DNA of 64,000 bases from positions 25,637 to 89,636 of the forward strand of contig NZ_BAUT01000010.1 in assembly GCF_000513095.1 (NCBI RefSeq), given 5' to 3'. The notes beneath the pieces are model-generated. The model saw only the letters and a list, made by a program, of their open reading frames with translations. It was not told the DNA's origin and did not search any database. A program made the position numbers and the translations under genes. Position 1 is the first letter of the stretch, and the number at the start of each line of letters is the position of its first letter. Source of the stretch: Halalkalibacter wakoensis JCM 9140 (GTDB lineage: Bacteria > Bacillota > Bacilli > Bacillales > Bacillaceae_D). Shown here piece by piece: positions 8,770 through 18,008 of the stretch.

Positions 8770-9578
8770 ATGAAGGGAATTAATGAAACAGCTACATATT
8801 TACAAGGGAAAATGAAGGAAACCCCGACAATTGGTTTGATTTTAGGGTCTGGGTTAGGTGTGTTGGCGGACGAAATTGAAGACCCGATTAAAGTACCTTA
8901 TGGAGACATCCCGAATTTTCCTGAGTCAACCGTTGCAGGTCATGCAGGTCAGCTTGTATTTGGCGTACTAGAAGGGAAACAGGTCGTTGCTATGCAAGGC
9001 CGCTTTCACTTTTATGAAGGTTATTCAATGGATGTTGTCACATTTCCAGTTCGTGTCATGAAGCACTTGGTGTGGAGCAAATCATAGTAACCAATGCCGC
9101 TGGTGGTGTGAATGAATCTTTTGAACCAGGAAATTTAATGATTATTAAAGATCACATTAATAATATGGGACAAAATCCGTTAATTGGACCAAATGATGAG
9201 TCATTTGGCGTTCGTTTTCCAGATATGTCCACGGCCTATTCAGAACGACTACGTACGTTAACACGTGGGCAAGCCAAGCAGCTTGGTTTGACCATTCAAG
9301 AAGGAGTCTATGTTGGCAATACAGGTCCAACCTATGAAACACCTGCTGAGATTCGGATGTTACGTACGTTAGGGGCAGATGCAGTTGGGATGTCAACAGT
9401 TCCAGAAGTCATTGTTGCTCGGCATGCAGGCATTGAAGTACTAGGAATTTCTTGTATTTCCAATATGGCAGCAGGAATACTGCCACAACCTCTAACACAT
9501 GATGAGGTAATGGAAACAACAGAAAAAGTAAAATCTGACTTCCTTGCACTCGTAAAGGCTGTTGTAAAAGAAATGTGA
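8770..9578 (+). pseudogene. punA: Purine nucleoside phosphorylase PunA, single frameshift
   Basis: PunA phosphorolyses guanosine, inosine and their deoxy forms. The first frame (8770-9087) carries LILGSGLG and the [11 protein letters not shown] phosphate/purine motif. A second frame resumes [16 protein letters not shown] and runs to 9578 with [10 protein letters not shown] and the MSTVPE motif. Inserting one base between 9063 and 9064 (restoring MKALGVEQ) fuses them into a normal protein of about 270 residues. No other lesion is seen, so this may be a sequencing error or a fresh mutation. deoD downstream and pdp could compensate in part. Confidence 0.88.
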
Positions 9579-9635
9579 TGGAGTTGAAATGGTCAGGTCA
9601 GTTCTTGTCATTGAATCTAAAAGGATGTGTAACGA

Positions 9636-10937
9636 ATGCGAATGGTTGACGTTATTGAGAAAAAAAGAGATGGTCTTAAGTTAACGAAAGAGGAGATTCG
9701 CTTTGCAGTAGAAGGTTATACAAACGGAAAAGTTCCAGACTATCAAATGTCAGCACTAGCGATGGCTATTTTCTTCCAAGATATGACAACAGATGAGCGA
9801 GCGGAGTTAACGCTTGCTATGGTGGAATCTGGTGATCAAATTGATTTATCTGCTATTGAGGGGATAAAAGTAGATAAACACTCTACAGGAGGAGTGGGGG
9901 ATAAAACAACTATTGCGTTAGCTCCGCTTGTTGCAGCAGTTGGTGTTCCTGTTGCTAAAATGTCCGGTCGAGGTTTGGGTCATACCGGAGGAACCATTGA
10001 TAAACTAGAATCTATACCAGGATTTAGTGTTGAAATGGACACGGCTACATTCCAAGAATTGGTTAATCATAATAAATTGGCTGTTGTCGGGCAGACAGGA
10101 AACTTAACACCGGCTGATAAAAAGTTGTATTCGTTAAGAGATGTCACAGCAACAGTAAACTCTATTCCTCTTATTGCAAGCTCTATTATGAGCAAGAAAA
10201 TTGCTTCTGGTGCTGATGCCATTGTCTTAGATGTAAAAACAGGCTCAGGAGCTTTTATGAAGGAATTAGACCAATCGAAGGAATTAGCTGAAGCTATGGT
10301 CGCGATCGGAAAGAGTTTAGGTCGGGATACAATGGCAATTATTTCGGATATGAACCAACCATTAGGGCTTACGATTGGAAATGCACTAGAGGTAAAAGAA
10401 GCTATTGAAGTGTTAAAGGGAGAAGGACCAGATGATGTCCGTGAACTTTGTTTAACATTAGGAAGTCAAATGGTCTATCTTGCAAAAAAAGCTGCCTCGA
10501 TCGAAGAAGCTCGTCAGCAACTTGAAGAGGTTATCGCAAATGGAGAAGCTCTTAATGTATTAAAGACCTTTATTAAAGCTCAACATGGTGATCCATCCAT
10601 TGTTGACTCTCCTGAAAAACTTCCAGAGGCAACGTATAAAATAGCCGTACATGCAAAACAAAGTGGAACAGTTTCTGAAATTGTTGCCAATAAAATTGGT
10701 ACGGCAGCTATGGTACTAGGAGCGGGGAGAGCAACAAAGGATGCGCAAATTGACTTGGCAGTAGGAATTGTTTTACATAAGAAGATTGGTGATTATGTTG
10801 AAGCAGGAGAGCCGATTGCAACATTACATGCCAATAAAGAAAATGTTGAACATGTAAGTAAAATGGTACAAGAAGCGTATTCATTCACCGAGCAAAAAGT
10901 AGAGAAACTTCCTCTTATTTATGATGTTATACAATGA
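9636..10937 (+). CDS. pdp: Pyrimidine-nucleoside phosphorylase
   Basis: This 433-residue enzyme cleaves uridine, thymidine and deoxyuridine to the base and (deoxy)ribose 1-phosphate. The family signature [12 protein letters not shown] is at about residues 81-91, and [16 protein letters not shown] is at about 115-130. The C-terminal alpha/beta domain is complete. It starts with [10 protein letters not shown], as its homologues do. It follows punA in the deoB operon; the ribosome-binding site AAAGGA is weak but suitably placed. Confidence 0.94.
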   Translation: MRMVDVIEKKRDGLKLTKEEIRFAVEGYTNGKVPDYQMSALAMAIFFQDMTTDERAELTLAMVESGDQIDLSAIEGIKVDKHSTGGVGDKTTIALAPLVAAVGVPVAKMSGRGLGHTGGTIDKLESIPGFSVEMDTATFQELVNHNKLAVVGQTGNLTPADKKLYSLRDVTATVNSIPLIASSIMSKKIASGADAIVLDVKTGSGAFMKELDQSKELAEAMVAIGKSLGRDTMAIISDMNQPLGLTIGNALEVKEAIEVLKGEGPDDVRELCLTLGSQMVYLAKKAASIEEARQQLEEVIANGEALNVLKTFIKAQHGDPSIVDSPEKLPEATYKIAVHAKQSGTVSEIVANKIGTAAMVLGAGRATKDAQIDLAVGIVLHKKIGDYVEAGEPIATLHANKENVEHVSKMVQEAYSFTEQKVEKLPLIYDVIQ

Positions 10938-10960
10938 GTTTGTTTAATGGTGTACGTACG

Positions 10961-10995
10961 AAAAAAGACATGTAGGAGTTCCTACATGTCTTTTT
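10961..10995. terminator. Bidirectional terminator between pdp and deoD
   Basis: A 16-bp perfect stem (AAAAAGACATGTAGGA and its complement) with a 2-4 nt loop carries a T-run on both strands, between convergent genes. Confidence 0.93.
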
Positions 10996-10996
10996 A

Positions 10997-11701
10997 TCAT
11001 GATTTAGTTACAGCTTCAAGAGCTACTTCCATCATATCACTGAAGGTTGTTTGGCGTTCTTCGGAGGTTGTTTCTTCTCCTGTTAAGATATGGTCACTTA
11101 CTGTAAGAACAGATAGTGCCTTTCTACCAAATTTAGCAGCTATGGTATAAAGGGCTGCTGTTTCCATTTCAACAGCTAAAATACCGTACTTTGCCCACTT
11201 TTCTAATTCAGCATTGTCGTTATAGAACATGTCCGCTGTAAAGACATTTCCTACTTTGAGATTTAATCCTTTTTCTAGGCCGGCATCATACGCTGACTTA
11301 AGTAAATCAAAGTCTGCAGTAGGAGCAAAATCAACGCCGCCGAATGTAAGGCGGTTCATTTGAGAATCCGTTGATGCACTCATGGCTAAGATTACATCGC
11401 GCACCTTCACATCCTTTTGAATGGCCCCACATGTTCCGACACGAATTAAGTTTTGAACATTATATTCTTGCATTAATTCATTAATATAAATGGAGATTGA
11501 TGGAACTCCCATCCCAGTTCCTTGAACCGAAATCCGTTCACCTTTATATGTACCTGTAAATCCTAACATGCCTCGTACTTCGTTATAGCAGACTGCATTT
11601 TCTAGAAAAGTTTCAGCAATGTATTTTGCTCGTAGTGGGTCTCCTGGTAAAAGGATTGTTTCAGCAATCTCACCTTGTTTTGCACCAATATGTACGCTCA
11701 T
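10997..11701 (-). CDS. deoD: Purine nucleoside phosphorylase, DeoD type
   Basis: This 234-residue hexameric-type phosphorylase prefers adenosine and other 6-aminopurine nucleosides, so it complements the trimeric PunA class nearby. Visible motifs are [23 protein letters not shown] at the N-terminus (phosphate site), GTCGAIQ, EMETAAL (ribose site) and [12 protein letters not shown] (catalytic Asp). GGAGG precedes the ATG. In B. subtilis deoD is elsewhere; here it stands at the left edge of an insertion between pdp and dacF. Confidence 0.94.
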   Translation of the reverse strand: MSVHIGAKQGEIAETILLPGDPLRAKYIAETFLENAVCYNEVRGMLGFTGTYKGERISVQGTGMGVPSISIYINELMQEYNVQNLIRVGTCGAIQKDVKVRDVILAMSASTDSQMNRLTFGGVDFAPTADFDLLKSAYDAGLEKGLNLKVGNVFTADMFYNDNAELEKWAKYGILAVEMETAALYTIAAKFGRKALSVLTVSDHILTGEETTSEERQTTFSDMMEVALEAVTKS

Positions 11702-11784
11702 TTTTTTCCTCCATTCTTACTTATCATTCTCCTCACTACTATAACACAAACCATACGGATCTCAAATCAGTCGGCGAGCAAACG

Positions 11785-11830
11785 AAAAGGTGACCTCCCT
11801 TTAGCATGCTTACGGAGATCACCTTTCTTT
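11785..11830 (-). terminator. Terminator of the DUF2294-sbtA operon
   Basis: On the minus strand, AAAGGTGATCTCC pairs with GGAGGTCACCTTT (one G-T pair) across a 14-nt loop, and the stem is followed by T-rich sequence. It lies just past the last gene of the operon. Confidence 0.8.
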
Positions 11831-11833
11831 GAA

Positions 11834-12352
11834 TTACCCAATGTCCTCTTTTAAATCCAAACGAGAGACAGGAGATAAAGTACTGTTAGTAGTGTTTAAT
11901 GTATATGCTGAAATCTGCACACGTTCCGGGATAAGAGGGTGTTTTTCTAAAAGTTCCTTACTCTCAAGCAATGTATGTTCGACTCCACCTTTTCCTTCAC
12001 CTAGCCAAGACATTACACCTTTATTTGTAACTCGGACGTAATCCAGCGTATCAATTAATGAGGGATCAATGCCATCTTTTTTAAAACGATGTAACAGGGT
12101 GGTTTCATCGATGTCTACAGTTATTTGATCTTTAGGAGCAATTAGGTATATGTGTTCGACCCCTTGTTGGTAAATAGCTAATATAATGTTTCGAATTAAA
12201 CAGCCATAAGGTTGTGTGATAGCTGCTCCTTGGCTAGAAAGAATGAAAACACCTGTCTCCCCTAAAATGGTTCCTAGCTTTTGCTGAAATTCATAAGTCA
12301 CATCGGTGACAATGAGTACAGGTGATTTCCCTTCACGTCTATCATTTACCAT
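11834..12352 (-). CDS. Beta-carbonic-anhydrase-like protein lacking zinc ligands
   Basis: This 172-residue protein starts at ATG 12352, where AAGGAGG is 8 nt upstream (a longer frame to 12415 has no such site). The segment GVFILSSQGAAITQPYGCLIRNIILAIYQQG... followed by EHIYLIAPKD has the layout of the beta-carbonic-anhydrase core. However, the zinc motif CxDxR is replaced by a VTDVTYE-type stretch and the HxxC motif by APKD, so it should not bind catalytic zinc. It lies 13 nt after the bicarbonate permease gene. It may be a sensor or regulatory pseudoenzyme. The fold call is by eye only. Confidence 0.5.
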   Translation of the reverse strand: MVNDRREGKSPVLIVTDVTYEFQQKLGTILGETGVFILSSQGAAITQPYGCLIRNIILAIYQQGVEHIYLIAPKDQITVDIDETTLLHRFKKDGIDPSLIDTLDYVRVTNKGVMSWLGEGKGGVEHTLLESKELLEKHPLIPERVQISAYTLNTTNSTLSPVSRLDLKEDIG

Positions 12353-12365
12353 AATAAATGCCTCC

Positions 12366-13381
12366 TTATAACAGGATAAACCATTGTGCCAATTGATAGT
12401 AAAGTGGTATTCCAATGATTAAATTAAATGGAAATGTAATTCCAAGCGCAAGTCCTAGGTAAACAGATGGATTTGCTTCAGGGACTGATGTCCGTAGGGC
12501 AGCAGGAGCAGCGATATAAGAAGCACTTCCTGCTAATACACCCATTAACGTCATGCCTCCGAGTGATAAACCTATCATTCCTGCAACAAGAACACCTATT
12601 GTACCTCCAACGATGGGCATCAAGATCCCGAATAGAAATAACTGTATCCCATGCTTTCTGACTTCTGGTAATCTTTCTCCAGCGGTTAAACCCATGCTAA
12701 GAAGAAATAGAATGAGGACACTGTTATACATATCCATAAATAGTGGCTGAACTGCTGGTAATGCGCTCTCACCAGCAACAAGGCCAATAATAAGAGCGCC
12801 AAGCAATAGAAGGATACTTTTTCCAAATAATGCTTCCTTTAATACATCCTTATCAATCCAAGCTGTAGCAGGTGATGAAAAAGCGATATTCTTTGATGAA
12901 TAAGCAACAGAGTCAGATTGTTTTTGATCCATCACTTTTAAAAGAATTAAAGATATGATGATGGCTGGACTTTCCATAAGGACAACCATTGCATTCATGA
13001 AACCTTCATAAGACGTACCAATTTGTTCAAGAAATGAGATAGCTGCACCATACGTCACGATGCTAACAGATCCATACGTAGCTGCTAATGCAATTGCATT
13101 TTTTTATCTATCTTTATGATTTTTAGAAGGAGCAACGTAATAATGGGTAAGATGGACCCTAAAAACAATGTAGCAACAACCGGACTAATTACTTCTGCAA
13201 ATGAGTATTTAGAGAGTTCAATGCCCCCTTTTAAACCAATCGCTATAAGTAAGAAAATACTCAATGTTTCACTTAAAGCACTTGGAAATTTTAAATCGGA
13301 TTTCACTAGAGCTGCTAAGATTCCTAAAACAAAGAATAAGACAACAGGGGATAATAGGTTTTGTATCATAATGTCATACAC
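12366..13381 (-). pseudogene. sbtA: SbtA-like sodium-dependent bicarbonate permease, frameshifted in an A7 run
   Basis: SbtA imports bicarbonate with sodium. The first part begins at GTG 13381 (eight nt after AAGGAGG) and reads through four helices to a stop at 13085. The next frame continues with ALAATYGSVSIVTYGAAISFLEQ and MESPAIIISLILLK, then five more helices to 12366. Seven A residues at about 13101-13107 (minus strand) need one more A to join the two frames, giving about 338 residues, normal for SbtA. No other damage is seen. Polymerase slippage or a sequencing error could both restore the protein. Confidence 0.75.
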
Positions 13382-13533
13382 ACAAACAACCTCCTTAAAA
13401 AATAACATGTTTAAACAAAAGAAAAAGCCACCAACGAAAAGCTGTCTCATCTTATATAAAAGATGCTTCAGCTTGTTCAATTGGTGGCTTATCTTTAACG
13501 AGCTTTTAAAGCTATTTAAAGATCTTCCAATAA

Positions 13534-13899
13534 CTACGTTAACGTTTTCTCTAAGTCTTCCGCTAATTTAAAGACCATTAATCGTTCACCTGTTTTCGTG
13601 CTAATATCGGTGTGAAGTGTTATCACTTCAATACCCACAATTTCTTGGATCAGTTCTCCTAACGTTTCTCTACCAGATTCTACAAGTTCACATCGTATTT
13701 TCTTAATAGATAAACGTCCTTCGTCTTTTTGACATACAGCATATTCAGCAGGTGTTAACACGCCTTTGAGGGTAACGATAATCATGTCTCGTAGGATGTC
13801 TGTTTTAACAGAAACAGATCCTCGTCCTAGGAAATCTTTTTCCCATTGCGTTAAGGACTTAGAGATCGTTGCTTCCAATGAGCCTTTAGTTTGTATCAT
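13534..13899 (-). CDS. DUF2294 family protein
   Basis: This 121-residue protein has the DUF2294 layout: an N-terminal helix, KDFLGRGSVSVKTDILRDMIIV, the LKGVLTPAEY segment, and a terminal helix with VGIEVITLHTDIS. The family has no settled function that I can name. It is the first gene of the operon with sbtA, which begins 152 nt downstream, so a regulatory or accessory role in inorganic-carbon uptake is an inference from position. A TAGGAGG site precedes the ATG. Confidence 0.7.
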   Translation of the reverse strand: MIQTKGSLEATISKSLTQWEKDFLGRGSVSVKTDILRDMIIVTLKGVLTPAEYAVCQKDEGRLSIKKIRCELVESGRETLGELIQEIVGIEVITLHTDISTKTGERLMVFKLAEDLEKTLT

Positions 13900-13936
13900 T
13901 ATGAGATACCTCCTATAATGATAGACGAGACAGTAT

Positions 13937-13977
13937 AAAAAAAGGCATATTTCTTCATGGGTATGGAGAAATATGCC
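13937..13977 (-). terminator. Leader terminator (attenuator candidate) upstream of DUF2294-sbtA
   Basis: On the minus strand, an 11-bp stem GGCATATTTCT / AGAAATATGCC with a 12-nt loop is followed by T7. It lies between the operon promoter (14103-14131) and the first gene (start 13899). An intrinsic terminator there implies regulated read-through. A second hairpin, AAGGTG...CCACCTT, lies just upstream at about 13999-14023. Confidence 0.75.
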
Positions 13978-14102
13978 GATTTATCATAGTCTAAGTGAGA
14001 AGGTGGAAATCTTTTTCACCTTATCGATCATCATCAACAAAGTGCTAAAAATAACTTGACTTCTCTCTTTTCCATTTGATCTCTCGGAATCTAATTACTT
14101 AA

Positions 14103-14131
14103 ATAATAGCGAAAGATGTAAAAATTGTCAA
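14103..14131 (-). promoter_or_regulatory. Sigma-A promoter of the DUF2294-sbtA operon
   Basis: On the minus strand, perfect TTGACA (14131-14126) and TATTAT (14108-14103) are 17 nt apart. Transcription from here would carry a leader of about 195 nt containing the terminator at 13937-13977. Confidence 0.8.
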
Positions 14132-14211
14132 TGGGTTCTTTCTGAATAGTTCAATAAGTGATCATCCATAAAATTCCTTTAATTTTCTAGTATATTTTTT
14201 GAAAAAAACAA

Positions 14212-14240
14212 TTGTCTAAATAGTACTTATTCTTTATAAT
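14212..14240 (+). promoter_or_regulatory. Sigma-A-type promoter of the dehydrogenase-met cluster
   Basis: TTGTCT (14212-14217) and TATAAT (14235-14240) are 17 nt apart, 76 nt before the dehydrogenase gene. No S-box (SAM riboswitch) can be recognised in the leader. Confidence 0.65.
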
Positions 14241-14316
14241 GATGAACAATGAGTTAAAACCAACTCAACTTCTTGGTTTTTCCTGCTAAAGAAAAAAGAT
14301 TGGAGGGAAAAATACG

Positions 14317-15398
14317 ATGAAGCCCATAAGAGTTCAAGCTTCGCCTAGTTACTATGCTTGTGAATTACATGCATATGACCGGTTAGAAGGGATTTTGCTT
14401 GAAGGGAAAGTCGAAAGAGCTTTATTGATTCATGGGACAAAGTCACTAGAAGCGGCTCAATCGTTTTTGTCTTCATTTACCCAAGTTAAAGTTCAGTTTG
14501 AGCTATATCACGGTGAATGTTCAGCAAATGAAATAGCGAGAATGAAACATATTGGAGATAGGGAAAAGGTAAATGTTGTGATAGGGCTTGGTGGTGGAAA
14601 AGTAATGGATTTAGCAAAATCTGTTGCAAATGAGCTAAATATTCCTGTAGTGTTGCTACCGACACTTGCATCTCAATGCGCAGCGTGGACACCACTTAGC
14701 GTTATTTATACGGACTCGGGTGACTATGTGAAGTACACTCCTTTTGTGAAAAACCCTTGGGTTGTGTTAGTAGAACCTACTATTATTGCTCGTTCCCCAA
14801 TAGCTTATTTACGAGCCGGAATTGGTGACACGCTAGCAAAGTGGTATGAGGCAAAGGCGCTAACAAAAGGTTAAGTCATATGCGCGTACCTGTGCTGTTA
14901 TCGATGCAAACAGCTAATCTCTGTAAACAGCTTCTTCTTCAAGAAAGTGAACAAGCATTAGCTGCTCTTTCTCAGAAAGATGTAACGGACTCACTGATCT
15001 CAATTATTGAGACGAATATAATGGCCGGTGGACTTGTTGGTGGACTTGGGGACGATTATGGAAGAATTGCTGCTGCTCATTCAATTCATAATGCCCTAAC
15101 GCAGTTTGAGGAGACCCATCATTTTCTTCATGGGGAGAAAGTGGCATACGGAATTCTCGTTCAGCTTGCTCTTGAACAAGAGTGGGAAGAGTTGGAAAGG
15201 TTGTTACCTTTTTATAAACAAATAGGTTTACCTTTATCGCTTGAGCATCTCGGTCTTGAATCAAGCGAAGAAGTGCTTAAAGCAATTGCTGATAAAGCTT
15301 TACTACCAAGTGAGTCGATTCATTTCATGAATGAATCATTCACACCAAACGAGGTTGTTAACGGAATGAAATCCGTTGAAACATATATTAAAAAATAG
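14317..15398 (+). pseudogene. Iron-containing alcohol dehydrogenase family oxidoreductase, frameshifted
   Basis: Two frames (14317-14874 and 14880-15398) together form one protein of about 360 residues. The first has the NAD(P)-binding GLGGGKVMDLAK loop and IGDTLAKWYEAKAL with a metal-ligand aspartate. The second has the metal-binding histidine segments AAAHSIHNAL and HHFLHGEKVAYG. A one-base change near 14871 restores KG-x-SHMRVPVLLSMQTA. It belongs to the GldA-like branch, which includes E. coli HcxA (YbdH), an enzyme reported to act on 2-oxo/2-hydroxy acids. The substrate here is inferred, not shown. It lies 30 nt upstream of metQ. Confidence 0.75.
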
Positions 15399-15428
15399 AG
15401 AGAAAAAGAAAGAGTAGGAGAGAAGAAA

Positions 15429-16244
15429 ATGAAAAAAGTTTTTGTTTCTGCATTAACAGCTTTATCTATGATTGGTCTTGCAGCTTGTGGTGGCGGTGGA
15501 GACACTGGTACGGGAGAACTATCTGAAGATCTACTAAAAGTAGGAGTAACAGCTGGTCCTCATGAACAAATCATGGAAAAAGTAATTGAACTAGCAGCTG
15601 AAGAAGGTCTTGAAATTGACATGACGGTTTTCACTGAATATGTAATGCCAAACGTGGCACTTGATGAAGGTGAATTAGATCTAAACAGCTTCCAACATAA
15701 GCCGTACTTAGATAACTTTAAAGAAGAGCGTAATCTTGATTTAGTAGATGTTGCCACAACGGTTAACTTCCCAATGGGAATTTACTCTGTTGAAGTAGCA
15801 GATGTAGCTGAATTGCAAGAAGGAGACAAAGTTGGATTACCAAACGACCCAACAAACGGTGCTCGTGCGTTAATTTTATTTGAACAAGCTGGGTTAATTA
15901 CGCTTGATCCTGATGCTGGAGTGACAGCAACAGTAAATGATATTACAGATAACCCGCATAACTTAGACTTTATTGAATTAGAGGCATCGCAAATTCCTAG
16001 ACAACTAGATGAGTTAGCGGCTGCTGCGATTAACACAAACTTTGCTATTGAGCATGGGTATGTACCGACAGAAGACTCTATTTTTATCGAGCCAAATGAC
16101 TCACCTTGGGTGAACGTACTGGCTGTTCGTACTGAAAATGAAAATGATGCAGTCATTCAAAAGTTTATTGAAATTTACCAATCTGAAGAAGTAAAACAAT
16201 TTATCGAGGAAGAATTTGCTGGTTCAGTAGTAGCTTCTTGGTAA
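15429..16244 (+). CDS. metQ: Methionine ABC transporter substrate-binding lipoprotein MetQ
   Basis: This 271-residue protein has a lipoprotein signal with lipobox LAAC (C20) followed by a Gly-rich linker. The mature part is NlpA/MetQ-like: LKVGVTAGPHEQIMEK, DLNSFQHKPYLDNF and the NFPMGIYS segment. MetQ binds methionine (and related sulfur compounds) outside the membrane and passes it to MetNP. It is followed by a strong terminator before metN, which would raise its level relative to the other subunits. Confidence 0.92.
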   Translation: MKKVFVSALTALSMIGLAACGGGGDTGTGELSEDLLKVGVTAGPHEQIMEKVIELAAEEGLEIDMTVFTEYVMPNVALDEGELDLNSFQHKPYLDNFKEERNLDLVDVATTVNFPMGIYSVEVADVAELQEGDKVGLPNDPTNGARALILFEQAGLITLDPDAGVTATVNDITDNPHNLDFIELEASQIPRQLDELAAAAINTNFAIEHGYVPTEDSIFIEPNDSPWVNVLAVRTENENDAVIQKFIEIYQSEEVKQFIEEEFAGSVVASW

Positions 16245-16260
16245 GGTGTAACTATCGAGT

Positions 16261-16285
16261 GGGTGACAATTGTCACCCTTTTTTT
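16261..16285 (+). terminator. Intra-operon terminator between metQ and metN
   Basis: An 18-nt perfect palindrome, GGGTGACAATTGTCACCC, is followed by T7. Its place between the binding-protein gene and the ATPase gene suggests partial termination. Confidence 0.85.
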
Positions 16286-16305
16286 CTATTAAGGAGTTGA
16301 TGAAT

Positions 16306-17319
16306 ATGATCGAATTAAAGAATGTTTCAAAAACATTTGTGTCCAAAAAGTCTACGGTCACAGCGCTAGATGATGTTTCAATTCACGTACAAAAAGGTGA
16401 AATATATGGAGTCATTGGTTATAGTGGCGCTGGAAAAAGTACACTCATCCGTTGCGTTAATATGCTAGAGAAGCCAAGCGGTGGAGAAATCATCGTAAAC
16501 GGAGTAACGATGACGGGGTTATCTAGTAATAAATTAAGAGAGGCTCGTCAAAATATCGGGATGATTTTTCAAGGGTTTAATTTATTAAAAACGGCAACCG
16601 TCTATGATAACATTGCAATCCCTCTTAAATTAACGGGAATCCCAAAAGCGGAAATTGATGAGCGAGTGAATAAATACTTAGCTGTTGTGGGATTGGAAGC
16701 CAAAGCAGACTCCTATCCAAGTCAGTTATCAGGGGGGCAAAAGCAACGGGTTGCGATTGCACGTGCCTTGTCTCACGAACCTGATGTTCTGCTAAGTGAT
16801 GAAGCAACAAGTGCACTAGACCCAGAGACGACAGAGTCCATTCTTTCTTTGTTGCTCAAAATTAACAAGGAATTCGGAATTACAATCTTATTGATTACGC
16901 ATGAAATGCATGTCGTTCAAAAAATTTGTGATCGTGTAGCCGTAATGGAGAATGGAAAAGTGATCGAAGAAGGAAAAGTGATTGATATTTTCTCTCAAGC
17001 AAAAACGGATACGACGAAGAAGTTTATTAACAGTCTATTCCCTGAAGATATTCCATCGGAAGTCATTAATTCATTAAAAGAACAAGGGCCGATTATTCGT
17101 TTATCTTTTGTTGGTCAATCGACTGGAAAACCAGCTCTCGCTGAAGTATCGAAAAAATTCAATGTGTACACAAATATATTATCTGGTAACATTGTTCAAT
17201 TAAAAAATGAACCGTACGGACGGATGGTTATTCATTTAGAAGGAGCAAATGAAGAGACAGAAGCAGCCGTAAGGTATTTAGAAGAAGTTGGAGTACAAGT
17301 AGAAAGGGTGAACTTATAA
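16306..17319 (+). CDS. metN: Methionine ABC transporter ATP-binding protein MetN
   Basis: This 337-residue ATPase begins MIELKNVSKTF; AAGGAG at 16291-16296 selects ATG 16306 over an upstream start. It has Walker A GYSGAGKST (about 37-45), signature LSGGQKQR and Walker B VLLSDEATSALD, which has Ser where a hydrophobic residue is usual. The C-terminal NIL domain (about residues 260-337), which senses methionine in this family, is complete. Confidence 0.93.
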   Translation: MIELKNVSKTFVSKKSTVTALDDVSIHVQKGEIYGVIGYSGAGKSTLIRCVNMLEKPSGGEIIVNGVTMTGLSSNKLREARQNIGMIFQGFNLLKTATVYDNIAIPLKLTGIPKAEIDERVNKYLAVVGLEAKADSYPSQLSGGQKQRVAIARALSHEPDVLLSDEATSALDPETTESILSLLLKINKEFGITILLITHEMHVVQKICDRVAVMENGKVIEEGKVIDIFSQAKTDTTKKFINSLFPEDIPSEVINSLKEQGPIIRLSFVGQSTGKPALAEVSKKFNVYTNILSGNIVQLKNEPYGRMVIHLEGANEETEAAVRYLEEVGVQVERVNL

Positions 17320-17320
17320 C

Positions 17321-17992
17321 ATGTTTCAAATTACAGAATTTTTGGATCGTTGGGGAGATCCAATTTGGAAAGCGACGATTGAAACGTTTCAAATGGTGTC
17401 GATCGCATTAGCTATTTCGATTATTATTGCCCTTCCTTTAGGGACGCTACTTGTTTTAACTAGGCCGAATAAAAGTTTAGAAAATAAATATGTGTATCAG
17501 TTTTTAAATATCATTATTAACATTACTCGCTCTATTCCATTTATTATTCTATTATTCTTTATTTTGCCTTTTACAAAGTTTATTGTAGGTACATCAATGG
17601 GAGTTAAAGGGGTTATTGTGCCACTAGTTGTTTATACAGCTCCTTACATTGCCAGATTGATGGAATCAGCTTTATTGGAGGTTGATAAAGGAGTCCTTGA
17701 AGCCTATGAAGCAATGGGAATCAAAACACAGCATATTATTTGGCATGTAATGGTTCGAGAAGCACGACCTTCTTTAATCCTTGGTCTAACGATTGCGACA
17801 ATTGGTTTAATTGGAGCAACGGCTATGGCTGGATTAGTAGGAGCTGGTGGTTTAGGAGACTTAGCTTATCGTTTTGGGCATTTACGTTATGAACCCGAAG
17901 TTATGTATGCAACGGTTATCATCCTGATTATCTTGGTACAAGGGATTCAATCAATTGGAAATCGTGTTGCAACCAAACTGAAGAAAGACTAG
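17321..17992 (+). CDS. metP: Methionine ABC transporter permease MetP (MetI)
   Basis: This 223-residue permease has five predicted helices and the EAA-type ATPase contact loop (EVDKGVLEAYEAMGIKTQ). The segment GLVGAGGLGDLAYRFGH is typical of MetI. It starts one base after the metN stop, so the two are coupled. MetN2-MetP2-MetQ would form a high-affinity importer. Confidence 0.93.
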   Translation: MFQITEFLDRWGDPIWKATIETFQMVSIALAISIIIALPLGTLLVLTRPNKSLENKYVYQFLNIIINITRSIPFIILLFFILPFTKFIVGTSMGVKGVIVPLVVYTAPYIARLMESALLEVDKGVLEAYEAMGIKTQHIIWHVMVREARPSLILGLTIATIGLIGATAMAGLVGAGGLGDLAYRFGHLRYEPEVMYATVIILIILVQGIQSIGNRVATKLKKD

Positions 17993-18008
17993 GATGGGGG
18001 AAGAAAGA

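Noticed and set aside
13981..14100. Possible known riboswitch (S-box, T-box, glycine, guanidine) in the leader of the bicarbonate operon
   Set aside because: Some short words resemble parts of such motifs, but none of the conserved cores could be matched in order, so it is reported only as an unclassified leader.
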